Assembly (NCBI GenBank): GCA_022496185.1
Contig: WTXG01000148.1
Span: 1 to 64,000 of the forward strand
DNA length: 64,000 bases
Origin: Multifurca ochricompacta
Lineage: Eukaryota; Basidiomycota; Agaricomycetes; Russulales; Russulaceae
Direction of reading: 5' to 3'
The notes below the pieces were generated by a model. That model worked only from the letters and a program-made list of their open reading frames with translations. It was not told the DNA's origin and did no database searches. The position numbers and the translations under genes were made by a program. Positions 22,110 to 33,617 of the stretch are shown in pieces (the first letter of the stretch is position 1; the number at the start of each line of letters is the position of its first letter).

Positions 22110-23625
22110 TTTGAGCCTAACAAAAATCCTTTTTCGCAAAAGCTTTTTCTACCAAAATCACGCATACTTCCTCACTTTCCTTCATCATATTAGCCCATAT
22201 ATCCTGGGCTTTCTCTTCCTTTGATCTTTTATCTACGGTGGGCGGGTTATTCTGAGCGGGCTTTCTGGTGTGACGGTTGCCATGGCGGCATGTGCTCCTT
22301 TTTTTGGACAATCTCAGACATATGTCCCAATGCTCTGCAGCAGAAGCATCGCCCTTCCTTCATTAATGCTTGCTGCTCATCTTCTGTGAGTGCTGCCCGA
22401 GCTCGGCTCGATCCACAGAGGTATCCATAGCATTTGGATCCCGCTGGGTATGATGGGCAGGTTTTACTCCGAAAGCGGCTTTCCACTGGTCTCAGGTCTT
22501 TCCCTTCTTGGTATCGACTCTGAACCGTGTTTGGAAGTCCAAATAGTCCTGTTGCTGTCGTCGGGCAGCATCAACCCAAGTGTCCCAATCATGGGGATGA
22601 TGGAACTGTATGATGTTTTTAACTAAGGGGTTGGGCAGCCCTTGCGAGAAGAGGTCTAGTGTGGCCTCCTCATCTGTGTCATAGCCAGCTCTACTGGCCA
22701 GACTTCTGAACTTGGCGATGTATGCATCTAATTCGCCTTTCTCCATTCTGAGGGATTTCAACTCCCGGGCTGCCTTCTGCTTGGCTTGCCTGTCTGTGAA
22801 GGCGTCTTTGAACCTTTCGGCGATGGTCTCCCAAAGACCTTCACTTGTGGTATGACGCCCGCTTTCCACTTGCTCATTTAACCACTCCAATTGCTCCATG
22901 GTCCAGTCATCCACGCGTCCCCTCGGATTAAGGAGAGGAACAGATTGGCACGCTGGAACGGTTGACAATCTGTGGGACATCATGGTTGAAGTTCTTGAAA
23001 GTCGTGAACTCCAACATGAACTTCTTGCTCTGTGAGCAGTCTCCTGTGAACATCTGGGGTAATACTCCTGACAGCTGTCCCGATGGGGGAGGAATGTTTG
23101 GCGGAGGTGCCGCAGGGGCTGGTGGGGCGGGGTCTGGAAGTTGGGCGGCGATGGTAGACATGGGTGGGTGAGATCGGGTGACGGTTTCTGTAGACTGTAT
23201 TGATATCTGGGGAGTTGTCAAAGCAGGGGCTCTGATCATGACAACTGCGGGTGCAACCGGAAACGTAGTCGCTGCTAATGCCAGTGCTTCTTCTTCACTA
23301 GGGTACTCCTCTGGTTCGGAGTCCATGACAATGGCTGGAGGGTTTTCTCTCCACGGGCCTAGTCCAAATTCGGGTGGGGCAGGTCTGGTTGTGACCCAAG
23401 AGTTTCGACTGTCCGAGTATGGATACAATACCAAACTCTTTTCTCGTCATCGTATTCTACCGGTTGGTATCTTCTGTCGTGATAGACATAGTATCCAAAC
23501 TCGGTTTCAAAGTCTTTCCAGGCAGCAGAGCCAAGTACTTGCTGTGAAAGATTATTTCGTCTCTGCACTCGATGAGTTCTTCTCAGAAGAGGGTCTGACT
23601 GCGGCTGGAAGCCACTGTGAGAGAC
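22110..23625 (-). pseudogene. Element C gag
   Basis: From the primer site leftward, the gag frame starts at GTGGCTTCC (about 23613) with no in-frame ATG nearby. It continues through AAWKDFETEFGYYVYHDRRYQ, an acidic/Pro-rich linker (PAPPAPAAPP), the gag core (FTTFKNFNHDVPQIV, DDWTMEQLEWLNEQVESGRH), and ends with a CCHC-like knuckle (CFCCRALGHMSEIV, final Cys lost) near 22320. Stops and indels interrupt it, for example a TGA in the first 20 codons and a lost base near 22920. It ends at the common AAGGATTTTTG. Confidence 0.8.
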
Positions 23626-23634
23626 TTGACTTGA

Positions 23635-24217
23635 TGTTACGTCTGGTGTGGGACGTTCCGCACAACTTGTGCGACAGCGTTGGTCAAGGGTTTCAGGTAA
23701 GAGGTCAATAGGACCTCTTGGAGTTTCTAAGGGGATGAGTCAAAGTTGAAGGGGCTGTTCCCTAAGACGATGTTGAGTGGAAAGTGCCGGAAGCACTGAG
23801 ACAGACGAGTCAGAGATCGCAAGGGGAAGTCCGAAAGACGAACACCGATGTATTCAATAAGTCGAGTCTAAGGTCTACAGCATAGCTAAGATGGACTTAT
23901 ATACGTAAAGGGATGGGCGTCTATAGATAAGGATATCGGAGTCAAGTGGGCCCAAAGATACGAAAGCGGATGGCGTAAAGCCTGGCTTCTGATAGGGGAT
24001 TAAGTAAATGTCCGGTCGTAAAGATAAGAAGATAAGAAAATGCAAGCATAGACAAATAGTAGATATACACGTCCAAACAATGGTCATGGGGATGGAAGCA
24101 ACACATGTGAGGGGTCCCAGGAGGGAGACGTAATGAGGAAGTGAAGGGTTGGTGGACGAGTGGGGTCCCGGTTGGGAAGAGTGAAGAAAATAGGGCTGCT
24201 GGGCCCTGTTCGTAACA
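23635..24217 (-). repeat. Element C 5' LTR
   Basis: 583 bp, partner of 16178-16760. Just left of it (- strand downstream) lies the primer site, whose reverse complement AGACTTGACTT differs by one C/T from the R-start 11-mer of this LTR (AGACTCGACTT). The right flank GACGT lies inside another LTR fragment (24218-24308), not in element B. Confidence 0.9.
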
Positions 24218-24308
24218 GACGTGATCAGGAAGTGCAGAGTAGGTGGCAGGGAGGGGTTGTCATTAGGGAGGGTAAAGAAAATGGGGTTACTCGGCAACGG
24301 TTGTAACA
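24218..24308 (-). repeat. 91-bp terminal fragment of a D-family LTR
   Basis: The reverse complement begins TGTTACAACCGTTGCCGAG and matches the first 91 nt of the element D LTRs (27395 and 34888). It is followed on the right by CTGAT and then by F pol coding sequence on the + strand. On the left it is cut by the C LTR. CTGAT is the inverse of ATCAG, which follows the D 3' LTR at 35997. Confidence 0.85.
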
Positions 24309-25668
24309 CTGATGCACATAACCTAAAAGAGGTTAACGGCCTTTGGTGGAAAGATGGAGATCGACTCATTGTCACCGGTGGCGACAACATTAAGAGGGGG
24401 GTGATCCATTTTCACCATGACCTCCCCTCTGCTGGACACCCTGGCATTGCCAACACCTACGCCCTTGCCAAGAGAGACTACTGGTGGCCCAATATGAAGA
24501 AGGATGTCGAAGACTATGTAAAAGGATGTGCGGCATGTCAAGCAAATAAAGTCAACACACACCCTAAGATCCCACCCATATATCCGATTACTCCCACCTC
24601 ATTGACCCTGTTCCAGACCATTGCCATGGACTTTATCGTCAAATTGCCCGAATCACAAGGCTTTGACACCATCCTCACCATCACTGACCATGACTGCTCC
24701 AAGGCCGCCCTGTTCATACCCTGCAAGGAGACCATTACAGCTGAGGGAGTAGTGAAACTATACCTGAACCATGTCTACTGTCATTACGGGCTCCCCAAGA
24801 AAATCATATCTGATCAGACACTCGATTCACATCAGCATTCACTAAAGCTCTGTGTCAGACATTGGACATTACACAGAATATATCCACCGCATACCACCCA
24901 CAAACTGACAGACAATCAGAATGAACAAACCAGTGGTTGGAACAATACCTCCGATTCTGGTGTAATGGATGACAGGATGACTGGGCAGAATGGCTGCCAA
25001 CAGCAGAATTTGCACATAACTCATGGCCCAATGGGACGATGAAGGCTACCCCCTTCTCCCTTATCATGGGTTGGATGCCACGTACCACATGGACCGATAA
25101 GCCTACAAATGTCCCATCAGTCGCCCAACAAATTGGCCAATGGGAGGAGCTACGACAATCAGCCAATGAAAACTTGGCAAAAGCACAACAGCTCTTATCA
25201 GCACAACCAGGAACCTTCACACCTTATTGAGCCAATGATTGGGTCTGGCTGGAAGGAAGGAACATTCACACGTCACACCCTTCAGCCAAGCTGGCACCGC
25301 AATGACATGGACCCTTCCAGATCACACGGAAGCTGTCAGATGTGTCATATGAACTAAAGTTACTGCCCCAATGGAAGATCCACCCTGTCTTCCATGCCAA
25401 ACTCCTGACCCCATACAAGGAAACCTCCATGCATGGAGAGAACTTCTCGAGACCCCCACCTGACCTTATCGACGGAGAAGCGGAATGGGAAGTGGAGCAT
25501 GTTCTAGATTCCACCCGAAGAGGCCGGGGGCGTAAACTGCATTACCTGATTAGCTGGAAGGGATTCCCAGACTCTGACAACTCATGGGAGCCAGCCAGGA
25601 ATATCTTCGCCCTGACCCTTATCTCGGAGTTCCATCACCAACATCCAGAAGTGCCTAGAGACAGTTAA
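24309..25668 (+). pseudogene. Element F pol, 3' half (integrase and chromodomain), + orientation
   Basis: It begins abruptly at codons for DAHNLKEVNGLWWKDG, exactly where the - strand fragment 35997-38168 ends (RSWAD). It has the zinc region (HFHHDLPSAGHPGI), CAACQANK, AMDFIVKLP, then a frameshift after IISDQ, so that later integrase blocks are in other frames. A chromodomain (LISWKGFPDSDNSWEPARN) follows and the stop is at 25666-25668. It is one half of a single inverted element, not an independent truncated insertion. Confidence 0.85.
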
Positions 25669-25706
25669 AAGGGAGCAACTCCAGACCCAGTGGAATCCCC
25701 CAGTAC

Positions 25707-26945
25707 ATGCTCCCCCAGCAACGTCCTACCACTATCCAATCGATTATGTCTTTCATTGCTGCCAATGCTGCCGTCAATGCTTTCACTGCCTCCACCATCG
25801 TCGTCGAGAACTTCCCTTCCACCCATCCTTTGACGTGCCCCTCATCCCCCATTGATTACGAAGCCACGGAGGCACGAACCAAAAACCAGTCCCCCAACCC
25901 CAATGACAACTTCGAACACTGCGAAGAGCCACACCCAAATGACCTGCTGGGCATGGAGCTGGATGACGAAGTCCCTGAGTTCCCTTTCTTCACCAACAAC
26001 CCAAACTCCTCGATGTACTACCCTCTGGAAATAACCATGGCTGATGGAACGGTGGCCATAGCTAAGTACATTTTCTACACCAACAGGGGTATGGATGTTG
26101 CTGGGTGCATGAAGAAGAACGGCCCTGTCTACAGGGCACCAGTCTATTTGGAGGAAAGGTATACGGGCCGCCTCCATCACATGATGAGCGATGAGCAGCT
26201 TGGACATCTCGCTGCCGAAGACTCATGGGCCTTCACCATCGACAAGGTCCTGAACGACATGCGCCTTCCACGTCTTAAGGCTGAAGTCATGAGACTGCAG
26301 AAGAACCTGACACTGCACATGACACTCAACACCCAATATAAAGAACATGCAAAGCGAATGACGAGACTGACAAGTGGGATGTTCCAGGTGGAGCAGGAAT
26401 TGGTTGAGATCCGGAAGAGGTTGGAACGAGGGGACGCCTATCAGACTATTGCAGAGAGGTACGCAGACACTTATGCGCACCCCCTCCCTCCATGATCATT
26501 GGGAGCTGCACTGACACTGCTGCCCAATCGATGTGAAATGCCATGCATGCACAAGAACCCATGGGGAGAGACCTGCTGGTGATGCGATAGCAAGTATCAC
26601 ATCAGCTGGAACTGTCCCCTCAACCGCAAGTGGTGTCGCCATTGCCGCAGCAACCTACACTGGAGCAGGTTCTGTATTTTCCGCCGAGTGGGCATAGCCC
26701 CAACCATCATCAATCCATCAGGCTGGTGCGGCAAATGTCTGCATCACAACTCTGGGCATTGCGAGCTCGATTGCCCAATCCACAACCTATGCTACCAGTG
26801 TGGACAACGAGGCCCATATGGATTCCTGCGCACCCATAGATGCCCTCAGGATTTGGATAAAGAGAACGACACCCTCGATGATCGTAATGTAGCTGACAAT
26901 TATTTGGATCTGGTACAAGATGATGATGGTACGAGTCATTTCTAG
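25707..26945 (+). pseudogene. Element F accessory ORF, nearly complete, three lesions
   Basis: It starts with MLPQQRPTTIQS, 38 nt after the pol stop. The first 262 codons are open: PEFPFFTNNPNSSMYY, AKYIFYTN, VYRAPVYLEE, coiled coil to ADTYAHPLPP. TGA codons at about 26493 and 26580 (the latter inside the first zinc knuckle, after CW) interrupt the Cys-rich tail. That tail resumes with CRHCRSNLHWSRFC, CGKCLHHNSGHCELDC and CYQCGQRGPYGF and ends at TAG 26943-26945. It is collinear with 16792-17985. Confidence 0.8.
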
Positions 26946-26976
26946 CCGGGTCTGCTAGAACCAGAAGAGGGGGTGA

Positions 26977-27394
26977 TGTTACGAACCCCACCAAGCACGC
27001 CTCTTTTCTTCACGCTCCCCTCTGAGAACCCAGCTCTTCCACCTACACTACATTTTCTGATTACGTCTCCGTCCTGGGACCCATCACATGCTCTCCACCC
27101 ATCCCCATGACTTGTTAACACCTCATTGCCCTCTATTTGCTTATGTTTATGTCTTTGTCTCCTATCCGTTATCTTCTTATCTTTACAACTGGACACTTAC
27201 TTAATACCCTATCAGAAGCTCGACTTTACGCCCTCTGCTTCCATATATTTGGGCCCACTTGACTCCGTGTTTCTTATCTCCTAGACACCCGTCCAATTAC
27301 GTATATAAGTCCGCTGTAACTACACTGTAGACCTCAGACTCGACTTATTGAATACATTGGTGTTCGTCTTCTGGACCTCCCTTTGAAACCTCTG
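26977..27394 (+). repeat. Element F 3' LTR, truncated by element D
   Basis: It starts TGTTACGAACCCCACCAAGC right after a purine-rich tract (AGAAGAGGGGGTGA). It matches the inverse of the F 5' LTR (39660-40253) for its first 418 nt, then is cut after CTCTG by the D 5' LTR. It includes TATATAAG and AGACTCGACTT. The remaining roughly 176 nt are missing. Confidence 0.85.
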
Positions 27395-27985
27395 TGTTAC
27401 AACCGTTGCCGAGTAACCCCATTTTCTTTACCCTCCCTAATGATGACCCCTCCCTGCCACCTACTCTGCACTTCCTGATCACGTCCCCATCCTGGGATCC
27501 CTCATGTGCCCTGCTTCCTTCCCCATGACCGCTATTTGCATATGATGACGTGTTGTTTACCTTTGCTTATGTTTTCCCTTATCTCTTATCTCTTTATCCT
27601 TAAGACCGGACACTTACTTAATACCCTATCAGAAGCTAGGCTTTACGCCATCTGCTTTTGTATATTTGGGCCCACATGACTCTACATTATCTTATCTTTA
27701 GACGCTCATTCGATTACGTATATAAGTCCGCTGTAACTACATTGTAGACCTCAGACTTGACTTATTGAATACATCAGTGCCTGTCTTCTGGACATCCCCT
27801 TTGAATCCCTGACTTGTTCGTCTCAGTGCTTTTGGCACTTTCCACTCAACATTGTCTCAAGGGGCAGCCCTTTGGACTTTGACTCACTGCACCCAAACTC
27901 CAGGGAGTCTTATTGGTTCCCTACCTGAATTCATCGATCACACTGTCACACAAGTCGTGTGGAATGTCCCGCACCAGACGTAACA
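27395..27985 (+). repeat. Element D 5' LTR
   Basis: 591 bp, TGTTACAACC to CGTAACA. Promoter-like TATATAAG lies at about 27718-27726, followed by AGACTTGACTT at 27753-27763. It pairs with the 3' LTR at 34888-35996 (also 591 bp once its insertion is removed). The left flank is CTCTG. Confidence 0.9.
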
Positions 27986-27987
27986 TC

Positions 27988-27998
27988 AAGTTGAGTCT
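27988..27998 (+). promoter_or_regulatory. Element D self-priming primer-binding site
   Basis: AAGTTGAGTCT, two bases after the 5' LTR, is the exact reverse complement of AGACTCAACTT at 35764-35774 in the D 3' LTR. That motif lies where the RNA should start, about 30 nt after the TATA box. No tRNA-type TGG primer site adjoins the LTR. Tf1-type elements prime from the RNA's own first 11 nt, which this resembles. The 5' LTR copy of the motif differs at its CpG (AGACTTGACTT). Confidence 0.65.
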
Positions 27999-28004
27999 CT
28001 CACA

Positions 28005-30102
28005 GTGGCTTCCAGCTGCAGCCAGACCCTCTTCCGAGAAGAACTCATCGAACGCAGAGACGAGAATAATCTTTCACAACAAGTACTTGGCTCTGCCGCC
28101 TGGAAAGATTTTGAGTCCAAGTTTGGATACTACGTCTATCACGATGGAAGATACCAACTGGTAGAATATGACGACGAGAAAAGAACTTGGTATCGTATCC
28201 GATACTCGGATAGCCGACACTCTTGGGTCACTACAGGACCCGCCCCACCTGAATTTGGATTAGGACCGTGGAGAGAAAATCCCCTGGCCATTGTCACGGA
28301 CTCTGAACCAGAAGAGTACGTAGAAGAACTTAGTGAAGAAGCACTGGTATTAGCGTCGACTACCACCCCAGTTGCACCCAGAGTTGCCACGTCCAGAGCC
28401 CCTGCTTTGACAACTTCCCAGATCTCCATACAATCCACCGACACTGTCACCCCGTTTCATCAAGGAATGTCCACTATCACCGCCCAGCTTCCAGACCCAG
28501 CTCCACCCCCGCCACCGCCCCCAACCATGCTGCCACCAAACATTCCCCCACCATCGGGGTGCCTGTCAGGTGTACTACCACAGACGTTCGCAGGAGACCA
28601 ATCACAGAGCAAGAAGTTTATGTTGGAGTTTACGACTTTCAAGAACTTCAACCATGATGTCCCCCAGATCATCAACCCCTTCCAACGTGCCAACCTCTTC
28701 TTATCATTAATCCGAGGAGAGGCCGTGGACGACTGGACAATGGAACAGCTGGAATGGCTGAACAAACAAATTGAAAGTGGACGTCACACCACAAGTGAAG
28801 GCCTCTGGGAGACCATAGCCCAGAGGTTCAAAGATGCGTTTACAGATGGGCAGTGTTATGAACCCCGTCTCTCCCTGTGTTCTTTTTCCTACCCAGCGAT
28901 GACCCTTCCTTGCCACCCACACTCCATTATCAGATTACGTCTCCATCGTGGGATCCGTCACATGCTCTTCGTCCATCCCTGTGACTTGGTTGCTTGTTTA
29001 TGTTTGTCCACCCTTATTGTTGCTTATCGCTTATCTCCTTATCATACGACCGGACATTTACTTAATCCCCTATCAGTAGAAGCCAGGCTTTACGCCCTCC
29101 GCTTCAGGATATTTGGGCCCACTTGACTCCGTGATTCTTATCGATAGACGCTCACCCCTTTATGTATATAAGTCGGCTGTAGTTACACTGTAGAGCTCAG
29201 ACTCAACTTATTGAATACATCAGTGTTTGTCTTCTGGACTTCCCTTTGATCCTTAAGCCTGGTTGTCTCGGTGCTTCTGGCATCCCTCCGCTCAACATTG
29301 TCTTAGGGTACAGCCTCTTTGACTTTGACTCGTCACCTCGATACTCCAAGGGATCCTATTGGTCCCTTACCTGAACCCGCAAAGTACGCTGTCACACAAG
29401 TCATGTGGAACGTCCCGCACCGGATGTAACAGGCAGGCCAAGCAGAAGGCTGCCCGAGAATTAAAAGCTCTAAGAATGGAAAAAGGAGAACTGGACGCCT
29501 ATGTAGCGAAGTTCAGAAGTCTGGCCAATAGAGCCAGTTACGACACAGATGAAGAGGCAACACTGGATCTCTTCTCCCAGGGGTTACCCAACCCACTGGT
29601 AAAGAATATCGTCCAGTTCCACCATCCCAATGACTGGGATACATGGGTTGACGCTGCTTGACGACAGCAGCAAGATTACCTTGACTTCCAGACATGCTTT
29701 GGAACTGATACAAGAAAGGGAAAAACCCGTGACCAATGGAAGGCTGCCTTTGGGATTAAGCCCACGCACATCAGTCAGAAGGATCCGAATGCCATGGATA
29801 CTTCTGCTGACAGAACCAGAGCACGGGTCGCCCTTACTGAAGATGAGAGGCAGACGTTGATGAAGGAAGGAAGGTGCTTTCGCTGCAAAGCGCAAGGGCA
29901 CATGTTGAGGGAATGCCCAAAGAAGGGAGTACGTGCGGCAGAGGCAACTGTTACACCTGTCCACAACAACCCACCGACCATTGACAAGAAAACGCCAACG
30001 AAAGAGGAAAAGGCGCAGGAAATATGGGCAAATATGATGAAAGAAAGCAAAGAAGTGCGGGCTGTCCTAGTAGAAAAGGTGTTCGCAAAGAAGGATTTTT
30101 GA
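28005..30102 (+). pseudogene. Element D gag, interrupted by a solo LTR
   Basis: The frame opens at GTG 28005 (VASSCSQTLF...) with a TAA upstream at the LTR end and no in-frame ATG until much later. Blocks: AAWKDFESKFGYYVYHDGRY, WRENPLAIVTDSEPEEY, Pro-rich linker, FTTFKNFNHDVPQI, DDWTMEQLEWLNKQ. The solo LTR 28854-29431 sits at TDGQ/AKQKAARELK. After it come LANRASYDTDEEATLDLFSQ, a TGA at 29659-29661 where sisters have Arg, and the knuckle CFRCKAQGHMLREC (about 29879). The frame ends at TGA 30100-30102 in GGATTTTTGA. Otherwise well preserved. Confidence 0.85.
28854..29431 (+). mobile_element. Solo chromovirus LTR inside element D gag
   Basis: 578 bp, TGTTATG..TGTAACA, with perfect duplications GGCAG (28849-28853, 29432-29436). 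The gag frame joins when it is removed. It includes a TATATAAG box and an AGACTCAACTT motif near the start of R. The + strand orientation is the same as its host. Confidence 0.92.
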
Positions 30103-33100
30103 TTGGCTCAAACCCGTCGGCCTGGGCATGAGCATTACATGTAACCTCTGTGTATACTAGTCACTTCAAATCTTTGAAAATTCCAGTACATTTCGAGACT
30201 ACACAGAGGACAGCTGACTGTGACATCCTGATCGACTCAGGAGCCACCAATAACTTTATCAGTCTGCGGATGGCAAGAACTATGGGGTTAGGGATGCTGG
30301 CACTCCCTCAGGAAAAGAATATCTGGAATATTGATGGAACTGCCAATCGAGCAGGAAAGATCACACATTATACCGACCTTAATGTCCAAGTAGGGGAAAG
30401 GATGAAAGTCATACATTTCTAGTCACCAACTTGGGAGAAGAAGACTTAGTTCTGGGATACCCCTGGCTTGCCGCATTCAAACCAAAGATCAACTGGAGCG
30501 ATGCAACCATGGACAAAGACTTCTATCCTGTTCTCATCACATCAAGAGGATACAACTATGCAGCTCGACACTTGGCAGTACGAAGGACAGAAAAGGAGGA
30601 GGAGGACCCGGGCTGTTGCTTTGTTACCAAAGCATCAGAACTTGCGCAGAAGGCAGTGGAAGGGCACACCGAAAAGACCTTTGAAGAGGTAGTGCCGGAA
30701 GAGTATCACCGGCACTGGAAGGTGTTCTCAGAGGAGGAATCACAACGCTTTCCCCCTGCACGACCATGGGACCACGCCATTGATTTCACACCTGACACCC
30801 CAGCAGCAATCGACTGTAAAATATACCCATTGTCCCAGGCAGAACAAACAGTGCTCATGACATTCCTCGAGGAACATCTTGCAAAAGGATACATTCGTCT
30901 GTCAAAGTCACTGTATGCGTCGCCATTCTTCTTCATCAAAAAGAAAGATGGCAAACTCCGACCTGTCCAAGATTACCGACGAGTAAATGCCTATACAGTG
31001 AAAAACACCTACCCACTGCTGCTCATATCCGAGCTTATTGATACCATGAAGGACAAATCCTTGTTCTCCAAAATGGACATCCACTGGGGTTACAACAATA
31101 TTCGGATCAAAGAAGGAGACCAATGTAAAGCAGTGTTTAAGACCAACCAAGGGCTCTTTGAGCCAAATGTTATGTTCTTCGGCCTTACCAACTCGCCCGC
31201 CACTTTTCAGTCTATGATGAACCACATTTTCCGCAACCTCATTCTTACTGGTGAAGTAGTGGTGTACATGGATGACATACTAGTGGCTACCACAGACGAC
31301 TTGACCCATCATCGAGAGTGAGTGCATCAGGTGCTAGACATCCTATGCGAGCATGATTTGTACCTCAAACCAGCCAAATGCTCATTTGAACAACAAAGTA
31401 TCGAATATCTGGGAGTCATCCTAGAGGGAGGACGCGTACGGATGGACCCGATAAAAGTACAAGGAATCCGGGAGTGGCCCACACCTACATGCGTCAAGGA
31501 TGTGCGATCCTTCATCGGATTTTGCAACTTTTATCAACGATTTGTCCGGGGATTCTCCGGAATTGCCCAACCACTGAATGGATTGTTGAAAAAGGATGTA
31601 CCTTGGCATTGGGCAGATGAACAGCAGTGGGCCTTTGAACAGATCCGAGATATCATCAGCTCAGAACCAGTCCTCCTGCAGCCAGACCTGGAGAAGCCTT
31701 TTGAACTTGAAGTTGACGTGTCCCACTTTGCCAATGGTGCCGTACTCAATCAGAGAGATACAACAGGACTACTTCACCCAGTCACTTTCTACTTGGAGAC
31801 ATTTTCACCAGCGGAACGAAATTATGATATCTGGGACAGAGAATTGCTCACAATTGTAAAAGCACTACGACACTGGTGACCATACCTAGCAGGAACGCCT
31901 CACAAGACTATCATTCATACCGATCACTCCAATCTACTCTATTGGAAGGAACCCCACAAAATCAGCCGACGGGTCGCGCGCGAAGTTTTGGAGCTAGAAG
32001 AGTACAACTTCGTACTGAAACATATTGCAGGGAGTCGCAATGCACGCGCAGATGCCCTGTCAAGACGACCTGATTTAAGCAGTGGCGAAGAAGACAATAG
32101 CAATATCACAGTACTCCCAGAAGAGGTTTTTGCAAAGCAAGCGGTTGTCAGCCTCCATGACATGGACCTGTGGGCACAGGTGTCACAGAATATGAATCAG
32201 CCGTTATGCCAATCCTGGGCAGAGGCTCATAACCTGAAACAAGTTGACAGCTTATGGTGGAAGGATGGAGATCATCTCGTTGTCACCGGTGGCGACAACA
32301 TTAAGAGGGGGGTGATCCATTTTCACCACAATCTCCCTTCTGCTGGACACCCCAGTATTGCTAATACATACGCCCTGGCCAAACGAGATTACTGGTGGCC
32401 GAACATGAAGAAGGATGTGGAAGACTATGTGAAAGGATGTGCAGACTGTCAAGCCAATAAAGTGAACACACACCCGCACCCACCAGCACCATTCCCAATC
32501 ACACCCATGGCTTCACAACCATTCCAAACCATTGCCATGGACTTCATCGTGAAACTCCCTGTTTCCAGAGGCTTTGACTCCATCTTGACCATCACCAACC
32601 ATGACTGTTCCAAGGCAGCATTATTCATACCATGTAATGAATCCATCACAGCAGAGGGAGTGGCCAAACTCTTCTTAGATCATGTCTACAGACATTACGG
32701 CCTCCCTGAGAAGATCATTTCAGACCGCGACCCGCATTTCACCTCCACATTTGCCAAGGCACTCTGCAAGGTCCTGGACATAACTCAGAACATCTCGACA
32801 GCCTATCACCCACAGACAGATGGACAATCAGAAAGGACAAACCAGTGGCTTGAGCAGTATCTCCGATTCTGGTGCAATGGACGACAAGATGATTGGGCTG
32901 ACTGGCTCGTGACGGCTGAGTTTGCACATAACTCCTGGCCCAATGGTACCACTAGAACCTCCCCATTTTCACTCATCATGGGATGGACACCACGAACCAC
33001 CTGGACCGGGAAGCCCACAAATGTACCCTCAGCTTCGCAGCGTATCGGCCAATGGGAGGAGATTAGGAAATCAGCCAATGAGAACCTGCTAAAGGCACAA

Positions 33101-33580
33101 AAGACCCTTTCAGAAAGACCATCGAGGTTCACACCTTATCAGACCAGTGACCTTGTCTGGCTGGAAGGGAAGAACATCCATACGTCACATCCAACTGCTA
33201 AGCTAGCACCCCGACGTCACGGACCATTCGAGATAACAAGGAAGCTGTCAGATGTATCATACGAACTCAAGCTCCCACCCACATGGAGGATCCATCCGGT
33301 CTTCCATGCCAGACTTCTGATGCCTTACAAAGAGACAACGCTCCATGGGGAAAACTTCCCAAGGCCCCCACCTGACCTTATCAATGGAGAAGCAGAGTGG
33401 GAGGTGGAACAAATTCTAGATTCATTATGTAAAGGCCGAGGGCGCAAGCTGCATTACCTTGTCAAGTGGAAAGGATTCCCAGACTCTGACAATTCGTGGG
33501 AGCCAGCCGGGAATATCTTTGCCCCGGTTCTTATCTTGGAGTTCCACGCCCAACATCCAGAAGCGCCCAAGGACAGTTAA
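30090..33580 (+). pseudogene. Element D pol, near-complete with few stops
   Basis: Protease (IDSGATNNFIS, about 30235), RT (30600-31320; [36 protein letters not shown]), RNase H (31600-31880; ELEVDVSHFANGA, RELLTIVKAL) and a long open integrase frame 31988-33580 with the zinc region, AMDFIVKLP, ISDRDPHFTSTF, YHPQTDGQSERTNQWLEQYLRF and chromodomain LVKWKGFPDSDNSWEPAGN. The lesions are isolated: a frameshift near 30420, TGA 31319-31321 (HHRE*VHQ, Arg in sisters) and TGA near 31877. The short pol stop-to-accessory gap (37 nt) matches A and F. Confidence 0.88.
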
Positions 33581-33617
33581 AAGAACCGCCTTGAACCCCA
33601 GTCAGATCCCCCAGTAC

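Noticed and set aside
24309..27394. An independent truncated + strand chromovirus
   Set aside because: Its pol starts at the exact codon where the - strand F pol ends, with inverse CTGAT/ATCAG at the two junctions, so it is the other half of F.
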